Origin: Climacium dendroides
Lineage: Eukaryota; Streptophyta; Bryopsida; Hypnales; Climaciaceae
Reading direction: 5' to 3'
DNA length: 64,000 nucleotides
NCBI GenBank assembly: GCA_950106755.1
Contig: OX467088.1
Span: 14,430,001 to 14,494,000, forward strand
Positions 46,713 to 59,270 of the stretch are shown piece after piece. Positions within the stretch are counted from its first letter, which is position 1, and each line of letters starts with the position of its first letter. The notes under the pieces were generated by a model. The model saw nothing but the letters and a program-made list of their open reading frames with translations. It ran no database searches and had not been told where the DNA came from. A program made the translations under genes and the position numbers.

Positions 46713-49700
46713 ACGGAGCTTGAAATTCTCCAAAAACACACAAAATTTTTAACGTGGCCTAGAATGGCCAAATCCAATTAAATGGACCCAAACTATAATT
46801 AGAGTTTAAAAAATGAACGAAGGGGTGAATTGAGAAGAGAATGAGTGTCCTTATATATGTTTTCAAGGGTGCTCATTCTCCTCTCAATTCATCTTTCCTC
46901 TTTTCCTACGTGATAATCTTATCACCTACAATTTTCATCCTAATTTCAAATTTTTTATTTTTTACACTAGTCCTAAACTCTAACTTTTGGAGAAAGACTC
47001 CAAATCACAAACGGATTGCATCATTGGCTTTAGAAGACTATTTTTAGTTTGAGAAAGAAAACCAGTCCTTTTTCTTACGCCAAAAACTCATCAAAAGCTA
47101 GTATCAACTTAAACTCGCAAAGGGATTAAGTCTCAACTTTTGGAGGTTGACTTCTCCGTGGAAATTGACTAGCCTAGGTTCTTAAATAGTCATGAAGGAG
47201 TAAGAAAATACCTAATTTGGGCCCCATTCCAACTTCGTACGCTCCTGGTACGCCGGTCTATTGTACTATAATCTTCAAATATGTTAGCTTTAAATGAATC
47301 TTGTCAGTTTTGGGTCTAATGGTTACTGAAATGTCTTGAAATTTCTTAAATCTTGTTACTAGAATAAAATAAGCTATTTTTATTTTTACTAGAATTTTAC
47401 TGCATCCCAAATAATTTCTAAAACTTTTCCATTGTGAATTTTGGCATTTGATTATTTGGAAGAATATCTTTTGCCTACTAGAAAATTTTGGAACTTTTTG
47501 TAGAACCTCTCATGCAATTCCACAAAATATGTGCAAGCTCATATTCTTAATTTGCACATTTGAAGAAGGATAATCAAATCCCGCTACGTCTTTTAACTTT
47601 TGGTGAATAGAAAATTTTTCATATAAAAGAAAATCTTGGTGATCTGATTTTGTCATTGGATTTTTAGCATGATTTCCATCTAGAACTAGTATATATTTAT
47701 CTTATAGATGCCCTCCCCTAGTCCATCTTGAATGTTCTTCACTTGCAAGCTATGAAATTTTTGGGGTTTGTACCATTTTGTCAATACAATGGGGAAACTG
47801 AAACCTTTCTTTGGGATTGACTTAGGGTTCTTACATATATTCCCTTGGACCAATTTAGCTACATTCTTTCACATTCAAGGCATGTTTAGCCAATTTGGGG
47901 CAATTCTACTAAATGATTATAATATATAAAACTTTTGGATTTCTACCCTATTTACAAGTGGAATTTGGATTACATTTTAAAGAAAACAAATTGATTAGGA
48001 CCAAATGTTATAATAGAATGTGACATACCTATTTTGGATTTACAATCTTTTTAGGGCTTTTTGTATAATAAACTACACTCGGAATACTAACAAACAAACA
48101 AAAGAAAAGAATGAATCCTCGATGACAAAATGGACACTCACAATCCCTATGTTGGTTCTTGAACACAATGGCAGCAAAGGCCATAGAAACCGCCATTTTG
48201 CCAACCAACTTTGAGTCTGTAATGATAGCAATGGTAGAGTGGCGACAATCGTAGAAGAGGTCAAGAGTCTTAGGACTCTCCCTTCAATACAACACGTCTT
48301 TGGAGGCCCACCTACACCAACAATATACAATAAATTAAAAAATAGTTTATTGTCACTTTGCTTATTTTGAAGGATACATATAATCAAGTTGCTAATCCAA
48401 GAGAGGACTCTAGATTTTTGTAAGTGCTAACTACAAAACTACAACTAACCCCATCTTCGAACATGCAACTTATTTTACAATGTAGCAACAAAGTTACAAG
48501 GAGACTTTTCACTCTAGAATTCACTTCAATGCTTGCCCAAGTGTTAACAATGTCCATTTGGCATCAAATCTTTAAGGTTTACTAGTATAACTTCAACAAT
48601 TTGCAAAAGTTGTGAGACAATTAACTTCAATTTAGTTAAATTGTCTGTATTCCATGTGCCATTTTGACATTTGCATTACTTGTTGTGCCATAAAAAAGAT
48701 GCAAATTGCTTGTCAATGTGCACTTATGAGTCAAGATTTCCAACCCCATCTCCATCCTTTATCCCTAATTCATTTCATTTCCTTCCTTTACCTAGGGACC
48801 TATGCACAAATTTAGCGACATTGATATTAATTGTCAATTTCCTACAGGAACTTTGGTTGGGCACTTGGTCTTGTACTTGATCACTCTCCAACTCAACAGC
48901 GTCATTGTATAAGCCGAGTGAATCCAAGCTTGATGAAGTTGCCCACATCATAGCTAGAGTCAACTTGCAAAATTTTGGTGCACTAGAATTATGAACCACT
49001 TATCTATTTGACAAAGATGAGGATCTTTGCCAAGGAATCATGTTACCGGTCTCGCCATGCCAAAAGTAGAAAGAAGTCATTAGTTGCAATTACAAATTAA
49101 TACAAAACATGAAAGTTTCCATCAAATTTTGGATGCCCAAGTTAATCTCAATTTTAACTGTTTAGTTACTTCAAAGTATTCTAACCACTGGTCTAGGGAG
49201 TATTTGAGAAAATCCTATGATTTCTCTACCCATTGCCAATGCATCACCATTGAATTATTGATTTATAGAGGTTAAATTGACATATTGTTTCTGATTTGGC
49301 AAAAAGGAGAACCGCAAGTAGTTTTTTCTTTAGTTTCTTACCAACCATAGGTAATAGTTTGCAAAATTGTGTGACTTTAATTGAAATTCTCTTATATTTG
49401 AAATATATTTTGGAATATTACCTTTTCACAAGATTTACAAATCAATGTAGAGCGTGGTGAATTGAGTTTACATTTCTAAATATCAGAAAACACGAGAACC
49501 TTCCACAAACCAATAGAGGACTCATCCTTCTTTGCAAATGAAGTGATTATCTTTTAAGTAATCAATTTGGAACTAACTTAGCCCCTTTGATCAAGACATG
49601 TAGCATGTGATTGGTAATGTTTGGGTGATAGTGTGGGTGATCAATTGCGATGCATGATAAACCAATGAGGTTCACAACAATTGTGTATACAAGAATTGTG

Positions 49701-52700
49701 ACTTACTATTTTCAATAGCTTTTACAATGGCTGTTACAATAGCTTTTAGTTACTATAGTTCATAAAATATTACGTATTTAATATAGTGAATTGTAAGCAT
49801 TTGAAATATAAAAATTTATATTTCCAATTGTCATTTATATTCAAGAGTGTTTGTAGATTTGTGGAATGAAATTATCAATGTTTGAGAATGCTATCTATGT
49901 CAATTGATATAAATTATTTTCTCATTTGGGAGAAACAAAACCTATACAATGACAAAATAAGAAGCAAGGTTTATAGTGTAAAGTCTATGCACACAGAGCA
50001 TATTTTAATGGATCACTTCAAGAAATACTAGTACTAAATATTTGTCCTATGGAGAACAATGGAGCTTTCCCTCACAATAACTTTTGAAGCTTGACTTGCA
50101 CAAGTTTGAAATTTATATTGGAAATGGTTGTCTTGAGAGTAATTATATCCTATATTTTTCAAAAAAATAAAAAATGGTTGTAATTAATGGTTGTAGTTTA
50201 ATTCAAAGTACTACTACTTCTAGACTTGTAAATTGATGGACAATGTTTATATTTAAGATTTTTTAAACAATGAACCAATATGGTGGTTCACAACAACCCA
50301 CAATAGAAAATCAATTATGTGCATTCACATTTTTTAACATGTAATGGATTTGGCTTCGTGGAACCAAGGGGGCTTGAATTGTAGAGCTTGTTACTTAAGG
50401 GAAAAATAAATAAAAAAGGAAGGAAAAAAGAAGAATGGAAATGGAAATGAAACAAAGGAGTCATGTTGCAAACTCAAATTCTTAATGTGCTAGAGAAATG
50501 GAACCCTAGGTTCTAAAGTTGCCTTTCAATTAGAAAATGACTCCCTAAAAAATAAAAATGGAATCACTAAAAATCCTAAAACCTTTAAAGAGACACTTGC
50601 GATTGTGAATTAAGTATTAGAATACTAGAAAAAGGTCCTATAGTTCCTAGAGACCCTAAATTGGAAAAAAATTTATGCCAACACATTGATAAAAATGGAA
50701 GTTTTTGGTATTTTAAATTGAAGTCTCTCAGATGAATGCAAACAAATGTAGACAAATGTGGATGGATGAAGTTCATGACTAGCAAAGAGAATGAAATTGA
50801 TTTTGTATGATATTAGGAAAATACCAAGTGGTTTGTTTAAAATGTCACGGTATTGGCAAGAACATGTTTGACATTGATGAAGTGGATAATAACCACAATG
50901 GCTATGATAGAGACAAAAAGAGGTATTCCAAAGATGACAAATGTACTATACAATGGGATGGTAGGTTAGGTAGGGGAAATGAGGATGAACACGTGGTAGC
51001 ACCAAATAAAGATGAGAACTTAGTATGAGTAGCTATTATAAGAGAAGGAATTGAAGGGGATGCAAAAAGAAAAAATGGTCGCAACATAAGAATCATTTCT
51101 AAAATATATTCACAAAGGAGACCTTCTAATGGTAGGATAATAGGCACCCAACCTTGACATCCAATTTCCTTTGGACTTCGTTTGCAATGCCAATTGTGAA
51201 AATTCCACCTACCCAAGGTTCATCAAGGCCATTCTATTTCGAAGTGCACCCTCGTGAATAGGGGCCATCAACATGTATATGGTTGGCAAAATTAGTCTTA
51301 GTTTTAAATATGCCACTATGCAAAAGGGATCCACCCTCCTTTGGAAGGAATGGTGTACATCCTACAAATACCTATAAGCATCCATGAGAACAAGCTTTTA
51401 GCAATGACCATTCAAGTAGGACAACACATAGAAGGTATAAAAAGCTAAGAATCCAAGCTTTTTGCAGAGAAGTTTGTTTTATATTTTGTTGACTATAACT
51501 ATCAAACAAGTAAATCATATTTCATTTGATATTCTTATCCATACACTTGTCTAACATGTATTAAACCATCTTACAAATTCAAATTGGATTGGCAAATAAT
51601 GAATGGACAATCCTATGAATGTTGATAGATTGGATGTCTAAGAGTAAATGTGCCCCTCTATGAGGTAGATTGGATAGAAGAATTGTTGACTAGAAAGGCA
51701 ATCCAATTTGTAAATATGTAGGTTGGCCCCAACAAATTTCATTTATGCTTTCTATCCAAGGATAAATCATAGATTTTAAAAATGAATTGAAATCTTCAAA
51801 TTATTATTCTCATCCAAATTTAGATATAATTTGGAAGTGGCAAGGCCCATAACAATTAATGCTAAATGACAAAATGACACAAATAGCCTACATATTAGGA
51901 TAGATAACCTTGTTCTCCATAAATAGCCTGGATAGATGTTCTGACTCATTTTTCCTAAACACATGATTCATTAGGAAAATTTTGAACCCTCCAAGAGCCC
52001 TCTCCAAAGTCTCCACAAGGACCCCAAGAATTATACTTATCACAACAAATAAATCACTAATCCCCTATTTCCGCCCACCCTTCCACTTGAATGCAATCAT
52101 GAAATCATACTCATGTGAAATCTCCCATTGGACAAAGCTGTAAGAGTACAGTTGTGTACCTCAGACTTTTAACTATATTTAACAATCATGTGTTCAGACA
52201 GGTGAAGTATCCAGGATAGTTATTATAAAATTAATTAATAAACTTTTAAAATGTGTCAGATTGAGTATTACATGCTGTTAGCAACAATGCCAGCGATAAT
52301 CAGATTTTACTACCATCCTACATGCTATGAGCTGGTGTATGAAAATCAATCTTTTTATGTCAGTCTTTTACTGTGTAACCTAAAAATGGCAAAGTATGAT
52401 TTTATAAATGATGCATTGTCTGTATTGAATGAATTAGTGTAAAGTAAATGACAATGTGGCAAGAAGTCACAAATGCCCCCAACCTGATTCTCTCACGCAA
52501 AACAGAAGACAAAAGAAGATAAGCTTCTCATGCTGGATCATGATTGGATTGTGTCAGATGTGTTGCTGGCGAGTAGCAGGATGTCCAGGGGGGGTACAAT
52601 ATTAAAATCAAACTCAAGATATAAATAATGTAAATGGAGGTTGTACCCAGCTGCATCCTTCATACAAAATAGAGACAGAAATTGTCAGTTTTTTTGTACT

Positions 52701-53649
52701 AGAACTAGCATGCCTAGCCCTCCATTAATAGCTTGCCTTGTCAAATATTGGGGGGCTTATAGAGGGTTCAAAATTTTCCTAATGGTATACTTTGCGAAAG
52801 TGAAATTCAAAATTTAATTATTAACATCATTGGCTAACATCATAGGCTAAAGCAACATGTAAAAGAGCTAAGAACCAATTGTATTGTAATTTGATGGATT
52901 GCTTTCTCTCAATTGAAACAAATAGAACAAAGTGTTTGTACTTGGAACCAGCAACCAAGGATTTGTGCCACCTGTCCAACTCTAAATATCTTAAAATGAT
53001 GTGAAATTCCTTCCTTTTGAATAGACTCTCCTAGAAAACAACAATACAACTTGATTCATGATATACTACTAAGCAAGCCAATAATAAAGTCTTTGTTTGG
53101 TTAGTGAAGTAGTTGTTTAGCAAAAACAAGTCCACAAAAGCTAGGAATGAAATCACAACAATAGCAATCATCAAGAAGACTCTCCTTGAGGCAACTAAAA
53201 ACTATACCTCTATTCAAAGCACTTACAAAGATCTAATAGAGGACACACATTGCAATGCCAAAACTTGGTGGAGATTACCTTCAAACCACAACTCTATGAC
53301 ATAAAGCCACACCAAAAGATCAATTCCATGATATAATCTTCCATCAAAAATACGAATTTTAGAGCAACCATACAATTGGAATTTGTGCAACAAAGAAACA
53401 TTACTTGTCTTCATCACCTCTCAACAAGAACCACCATGCAAATAAGAAAATTGCAATAAACTTGTCAATTGAAGGAATTCCACTAATTATAAACATCTTC
53501 TAACCATTACAATTTCCGATTGAACTAGGTCGCCAATAGTCTCTAGTAGCTTCTCCAAAATCACAAGATCAAAGAGCTCAAGCTTCCATGGTTACATGTA
53601 AATGATTTGACTACCTTGTCAATAGGATTTGGTATATTTTTTAGGCCCT

Positions 53650-54869
53650 TGGAATCCAAAATCTCAATGGGGATAAGTTGGCCAACTTCCTAATGGAATG
53701 TAGTAGACTTGTGACTCCATTGCAACCATAAATTTGAAATATGGATAAGTTGAACAACTTGTTAATGGAATTTGGTAGACTTGTGAGGCCTACACAATAT
53801 CAAGTGTGGATAAGTTGGCCAACTCGCCAATGGAATCGAGTAGACTTCGGAGGCCTTTACAATCAGAAATATTAAATGTGGATAAGTTAGCCAACTTGCC
53901 AATGGAATCTGGAAGACTTGTGAGGCCTTCGCAACGAGAAATTTCAAGTGTAAATAAGTTGACCAACTTGCCAATGGAATTGGGTAGATTTGTAAGGCCT
54001 TTGCAAACAGAAATCGTAAGTGTGGATAAGTTGACCAACTCACCAATGGAATTTGTTAGACTAGTAAGGCCTCCGCAAACAGAAATTTCAAGTGTGGATA
54101 AGTTGACCAACTCGCCAATGGAATTTGGTAGACTTGTGAGGCCTTTGCAATTAGAAATCGTTAGTGTAGATAAGTTGGTCAACACGCCAATAAAATTTGG
54201 TAGACTTGCGAGGCCTATACATTAAAAAATATCAAGTGTAGATAACTTCACCAACTTGCCAATTGAATTTGGTAGACTTGTGAGGCTTTCGCAACCAGAA
54301 ATACGAAGTGTGGATAAGTTGACTAACTTGCCAATGGAATCGGGTAGACTTGTGAGGCCTTTGCAACTTGAACTATGAAGTGTGGATAAGTTGACCAACT
54401 CGCCAATGGAATCGATTAGACTTGTGAGGCCTCTACAACTTGAACTATGAAGTGTGGATAAGTTGGCCAACATTGTAATGGAATTTGGTAGACTTGTGAG
54501 GCCTTCACAACTAGAAATATCAAATGTGGATAAGTTGGCCAACTTGCCAATGGAATTTGGTAGACTTGTGAGGCCTTTGCAACCAGAAATATCAAGTGTG
54601 GATAAGTTGGCCAACTCGCCAATGGAATCTGGTAGACTTGTAAGGCCTTCGTAACGAGAAATTTCAAGTGTAGATAAGTTGACCAACTTGCCAATGGAAT
54701 TGGGTAGACTTGTAAGGCCTCGGCAAACAGAAATTTCAATTGTGGATAAGTTGACCACCTCACCAATGGAATTTGGTAGACTTGTGAGGCCTCCGCAATT
54801 AGAAATCATTAGTGTAGATAAGTTGGTCAACACGCCAATAAAATTTGGTAGACTTGCAAGGCCTACACA
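53650..54869 (-). pseudogene. LRR tail beyond the NLR stop codon, in frame then decayed
   Basis: Immediately after the NLR stop (TAA, 54872-54870) the same frame continues as LRRs (CVGLASLPNFIGVLTNLST...) for nine 24-codon units. It meets a second TAA (54224-54222) in the same DIF-stop context and restarts as CIGLASLPNFIGVLTNLST for six units, ending at a frameshifted DIV-TAG (53792-53790). Weak LRR similarity goes on to about 53650 in another frame. The two stop-bearing units lie 648 bp apart, exactly nine 72-bp units, so the stop and its neighbours were copied together. The tail should not be translated with the receptor unless stops are read through or spliced out. Confidence 0.8.
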
Positions 54870-57800
54870 TTAAAAAATATCAAATGTAGATAACTTCACC
54901 AACTTGCCAATGGAATTTGGTGGACTTGTCAGGCCTTTGCAACCAGAAATATTAAGTGTAGATAACTTCACCAACTTGCCAATGGAATTTGGTAGACTTG
55001 TGAGGCCTTTGTAAACAGAAATATCAAGTGTGGATAAGTTGATCAACTCGCCAATGGAATCGGTTAGACTTGTGAGGCCTCTGCAACTTGAACTATGAAG
55101 TGTGGATAAGTTGGCCAACATTGTAATGGAATTTGGTAGACTTGTGAGGCCTTCACAACTAGAAATATCAAATGTGGATAAGTTGACCAACTTGCCAATG
55201 GAATTTGGTAGACTTGTGAGGCCTTTGCAACCAGAAATATCAAGTGTAAATAACTTCACCAACTTGCCAATGGAATTTGGTAGACTTGTGAGGCCTTTGC
55301 AATCAGAAATATCAAGTTCAGATAAGTTGGCCAACTCGCCAATGGAATTTGGTAGACTTGTGAGGCTTTCGCAACCAGAAGTATCAATTGTAAATAACTT
55401 CACTAACTTGCCAATGGAATTTGGTAGACTTGTGAGGCCTTTACATTCAGAAATACGAAGTGTGGATAAGTTGGCCAACTCGCCAATGGAATCGGGTAGA
55501 CTTCGGAGGCCTTCACAATTAGAAATATTAAATGTGGATAAGTTAGCCAACTCGCCAATGGAATCGGGTAGACTTCGGAGGCCTTCACAATTAGAAATAT
55601 TAAATGTGGATAAGTTAGCCAACTCGCCAATGGAATCGGGTAGACTTCGGAGGCCTTCACAATTAGAAATATTAAATGTGGATAAGTTAGCCAACTTGCC
55701 AATGGAATCTGGTAGACTTGTGAGGCCTTCGCAACGATAAATACAAAGTGTGGATAAGTTGACCAACTTGCCAATGGAATTGGGTAGACTTGTAAGGCAT
55801 TTGCAAATAGAAATTGTAAGTGTGGATAAGTTGACCAACTCACCAATTGAATTTGGTAGACTCATAAGGCCATTGCAACTAGAAATTGTAAGTGTGGATA
55901 AGTTGGCCAACTCGCCAATGGAATTTGGTAGACTTGTGAGGCTTTCGCAACCAGAAGTATCAATTGTAAATAACTTCACTAACTTGCCAATGGAATTTGG
56001 TAGACTTGTGAGGCCTTTACAACCAGAAATACGAAGTGTGGATAAGTTGGCCAACTCGCCAATGGAATCGGGTAGACTTCGGAGGCCTTCACAATTAGAA
56101 ATATTAAATGTGGATAAGTTAGCCAACTTGCCAATGGAATCTGGTAGACTTGTGAGGCCTTCGCAACGAGAAATACAAAGTGTGGATAAATTGACCAACT
56201 TGCCAATGGAATTGGATAGACTTGTAAGGCATTTGCAAACAGAAATCGTAAGTGTGGATAAGTTGGACAACTCGCCAATGGAATTTGGTAGATTTGTGAG
56301 GCCTTGGCAATCATAAATTTGAAGTGTAGATAAGTTGGCCAACTCGCCAATGGAATTTGGTAGACTTGTGAGGCCTTTGCAACCAGAAATATCAAGTGTG
56401 GATAACTTCACCAACTTGCCAATGGAATTTGGTAGACTTGTGAGGCCTTTGCAACCAGAAATATCAAGTGTGGATAACTTCACCAACTTGCCAATGGAAT
56501 TTGGTAGACTTGTGAGGCTTTTGCAACCAGAAGTATCAATTGTAAATAACTTCACTAACTTGCCAATGGAATTTGGTAGACTTGTGAGGCCTTTACAACC
56601 AGAAATACGAAGTGTGGATAAGTTGGCCAACTCGCCAATGGAATCGGGTAGACTTGTGAGGCCTTTGCAACGAGAAATACAAAGTGTGGATAAGTTGGCC
56701 AACTCGCCAATGGAATCGGATAGATTTGTGAGGCTTTGGCAATTAGAAATATTAAGTGTCAATAACTTGGCCAATTTGCCAACGGAATTTGGTAGACTTG
56801 TGAGCCTATAGCAACTAGAAATTGTAAGTGTGGATAAGTTGGACAACTCGCCAATGGAATCGGATAGATTTGTGAGGCTTTGGCAATTAGAAATATTAAG
56901 TGTCAATAACTTGGCCAATTTGCCAACGGAATTTGGTAGACTTGTGAGCCTATAGCAACTAGAAATTGTAAGTGTGGATAAGTTGGACAACTCGCCAATG
57001 GAATTTGGTAGATTTATGAGGCCTTGGCAACCAAGTGAGGATAAGTTGGCCAACTTGCCAATGGAGTTTGGTAGACTTGCGAGGCCTTTGCATCCAGAAA
57101 TATCAAGTTTAGATAAGTTGGCCAACTCGCCAATGGAATTTGGTAGACTTGTGAGGCTTTCGCAACCAGAAGTATCAATTGTAAATAACTTCACTAACTT
57201 GCCAATGGAATTTGGTAGACTTGTGAGGCCTTTACAACCAGAAATACGAAGTGTGGATAAGTTGGCCAACTCGCCAATGGAATCGGGTAGACTTCGGAGG
57301 CTTTCACAATTAGAAATATTAAATGTGGATAAGTTAGCCAACTTGCCAATGGAATCTGGTAGACTTGTGAGGCCTTCGCAACGAGAAATACAAAGTGTGG
57401 ATAAGTTGACCAACTTGCCAATGGAATTGGGTAGACTTGTAAGGCATTTGCAAACAGAAATATTAAGTTTGGATAAGTTGATCAACTCACCAATTGAATT
57501 TGGTAGACTCATAAGGCCTCTGCAAACAGAAATTTCAAATGTGTATAAGTTGGCCAACTCACAAATGGAATCAGGTAGACTTGTGAGGCCTTTGCATCCT
57601 GAACTATGAAGTGTGGATAAGTTGGCCAACTCGCCAATGGAATTTGGTAGACTTGTGAGGCCTTTGCAACCAGAAATATCAAGTGTGGATAAGTTGGCCA
57701 ATTCGCCAATGGCATTTGGTAGACTTGTGAGGCCTTTGCAACCAGAAATATCAAGTGTGGATAAGTTGGCCAATTCGCCAATGGCATTTGGTAGACTTGT

Positions 57801-59270
57801 GAGGCCTTTGCAACGAGAAATATCAAGTTTGGATAAGTTGGCCAACTTGCCAATGGAATTTGGTAGACTTGTGAGGCCTTTACAACCAGAAATATTAAGT
57901 TTGGATAATTTGGCCAACTCACCAATGGAATTTGGTAGACTTGTGAGGCTTTTGCAACCAAAAATATCAAGTGTGGATAAATTGGCCAACTCGCCAATGG
58001 AATCTGGTAGACTTGTGAGGCCATCGCAATAAGAAATATCAAATGTGGATAAGTTGGACAACTTGCCAATGGAATTTGGTAGACTTGTCAGGCCATCGCA
58101 ATAAGAAATATCAAGTGTAGATAACTTCACCAACTTGCCAATGGAATTTGGTAGACTTGTGAGGCCTTTACAACCAGAAATATTAAGTGTGGATAAGTTG
58201 GCCAACTCGCCAATGGAATCGGGTAGACTTGTGAGGCCTTTGCAACGAGAAATACAAAGTGTGGATAAGTTGGTCAGCTCGCCTATGGAATTTGGTGGAC
58301 TTGTGAGGCCATCGCAATAAGAAATATCAAGTGTAGATAACTTCACCAACTTGCCAATGGAATTTGGTAGACTTGTGAGCCTATAGCAACTAGAAATTGT
58401 AAGTGTGGATAATTTGGCCAACTCACCAATGGAATTTGGTAGACTTGTGAGGTTTTGGCAACCAGAAATATCAAGTGTAAATAACTTCACCAACTTGCCA
58501 ATGGAATTTGGTAGACTTGTGAGGCCTTTACAACCAGAAATATTAAGTTTGGATAAGTTGGCCAACTCGCCAATGGAATTTGGTAGACTTGTGAGGTTTT
58601 GGCAACCAGAAATATCAAGTGTAGATAAGTTCACCAACTTGCCAATGGAATTTGGTAGACTTGTGAGGCCTTTACAACTAGAAATATTAAGTTTGGATAA
58701 GTTGGCCAACTCGCCAATGGAATTTAGTAGACTTGTGAGGTTTTGGCAACCGGAAATATCAAGTGTAGATAACTTCACCAAGTTGCCAATGGAATTTGGT
58801 AGACTTGTGAGGCCTTTACAACCAGAAATATTAAGTTTGGATAATTTGGCCAACTCACCAATGGAATTTGGTAGACTTGTGAGGTTTTGGCAACCAGAAA
58901 TATCAAGTGTAAATAACTTCACCAACTTGCCAATGGAATTTGGTAGACTTGTGAGGTTTTGGCAACCAGAAATATCAAGTGTAGATAAGTTCACCAACTT
59001 GCCAATGGAATTTGGTAGACTTGTGAGGCCTTTACAACCAGAAATATTAAGTTTGGATAAGTTGGCCAACTCACCAATGGAATTTGGTAGACTTGTGAGG
59101 CTTTCGCAACCAGAAATATCAAGTGTAGAGAAGTTCACCAACTTGCCAATGGAATTTGGTAGACTTGTGAGGCCTTTGCAACCAGAAATATCAAGTGTGG
59201 ATAAGTTGGCCAACTCGCCAATGGAATCTGGTAGACTCACAAGGTTGATACATTTGGAAAGATTGAGCTC
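54870..59270 (-). repeat. Tandem LRR coding array, 72-bp unit with 144-bp higher order
   Basis: About 61 consecutive 72-bp units encode the LRRs of the NLR. Neighbouring units often alternate SIGEL-AN and SIGKL-V(N/K), which gives a 144-bp higher-order period. DNA similarity between units is very high, including third codon positions. One unit (near 57030-57045) has lost 9 bp and reads ANLSSLGC. Long antisense ORFs across the array are a by-product of the period being a multiple of three. Confidence 0.92.

Larger units (their letters stand above)
42100..53640. other. About 11.5 kb AT-rich gene-poor region
   Basis: No coding region, tRNA or rRNA that I can support. ORFs are short, start at random and have low-complexity products. 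It contains a TATATG-type microsatellite, dispersed-repeat copy B and a (CAA)n tract. Scattered ACTTCATC-like words occur at 44.99-45.66 kb but do not form a clear repeat array. Long decayed transposon remnants are likely, but I cannot assign borders. Confidence 0.5.

Noticed and set aside
48775..48999. Minus-strand ORF (ESDQVQDQVPNQ region) considered as a small gene
   Set aside because: No family resemblance, no splice partner, AT-rich surroundings.
50807..51028. Polar plus-strand ORF (KCHGIGKNMFDIDEVDNNHNG...) considered as a zinc-binding or retroelement fragment
   Set aside because: It has only one CxxC and no neighbouring polymerase, integrase or protease motif.
52140..52640. Segment of somewhat higher complexity with a 63-codon ORF, considered as organelle DNA
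   Set aside because: No recognisable plastid or mitochondrial gene sequence was found.
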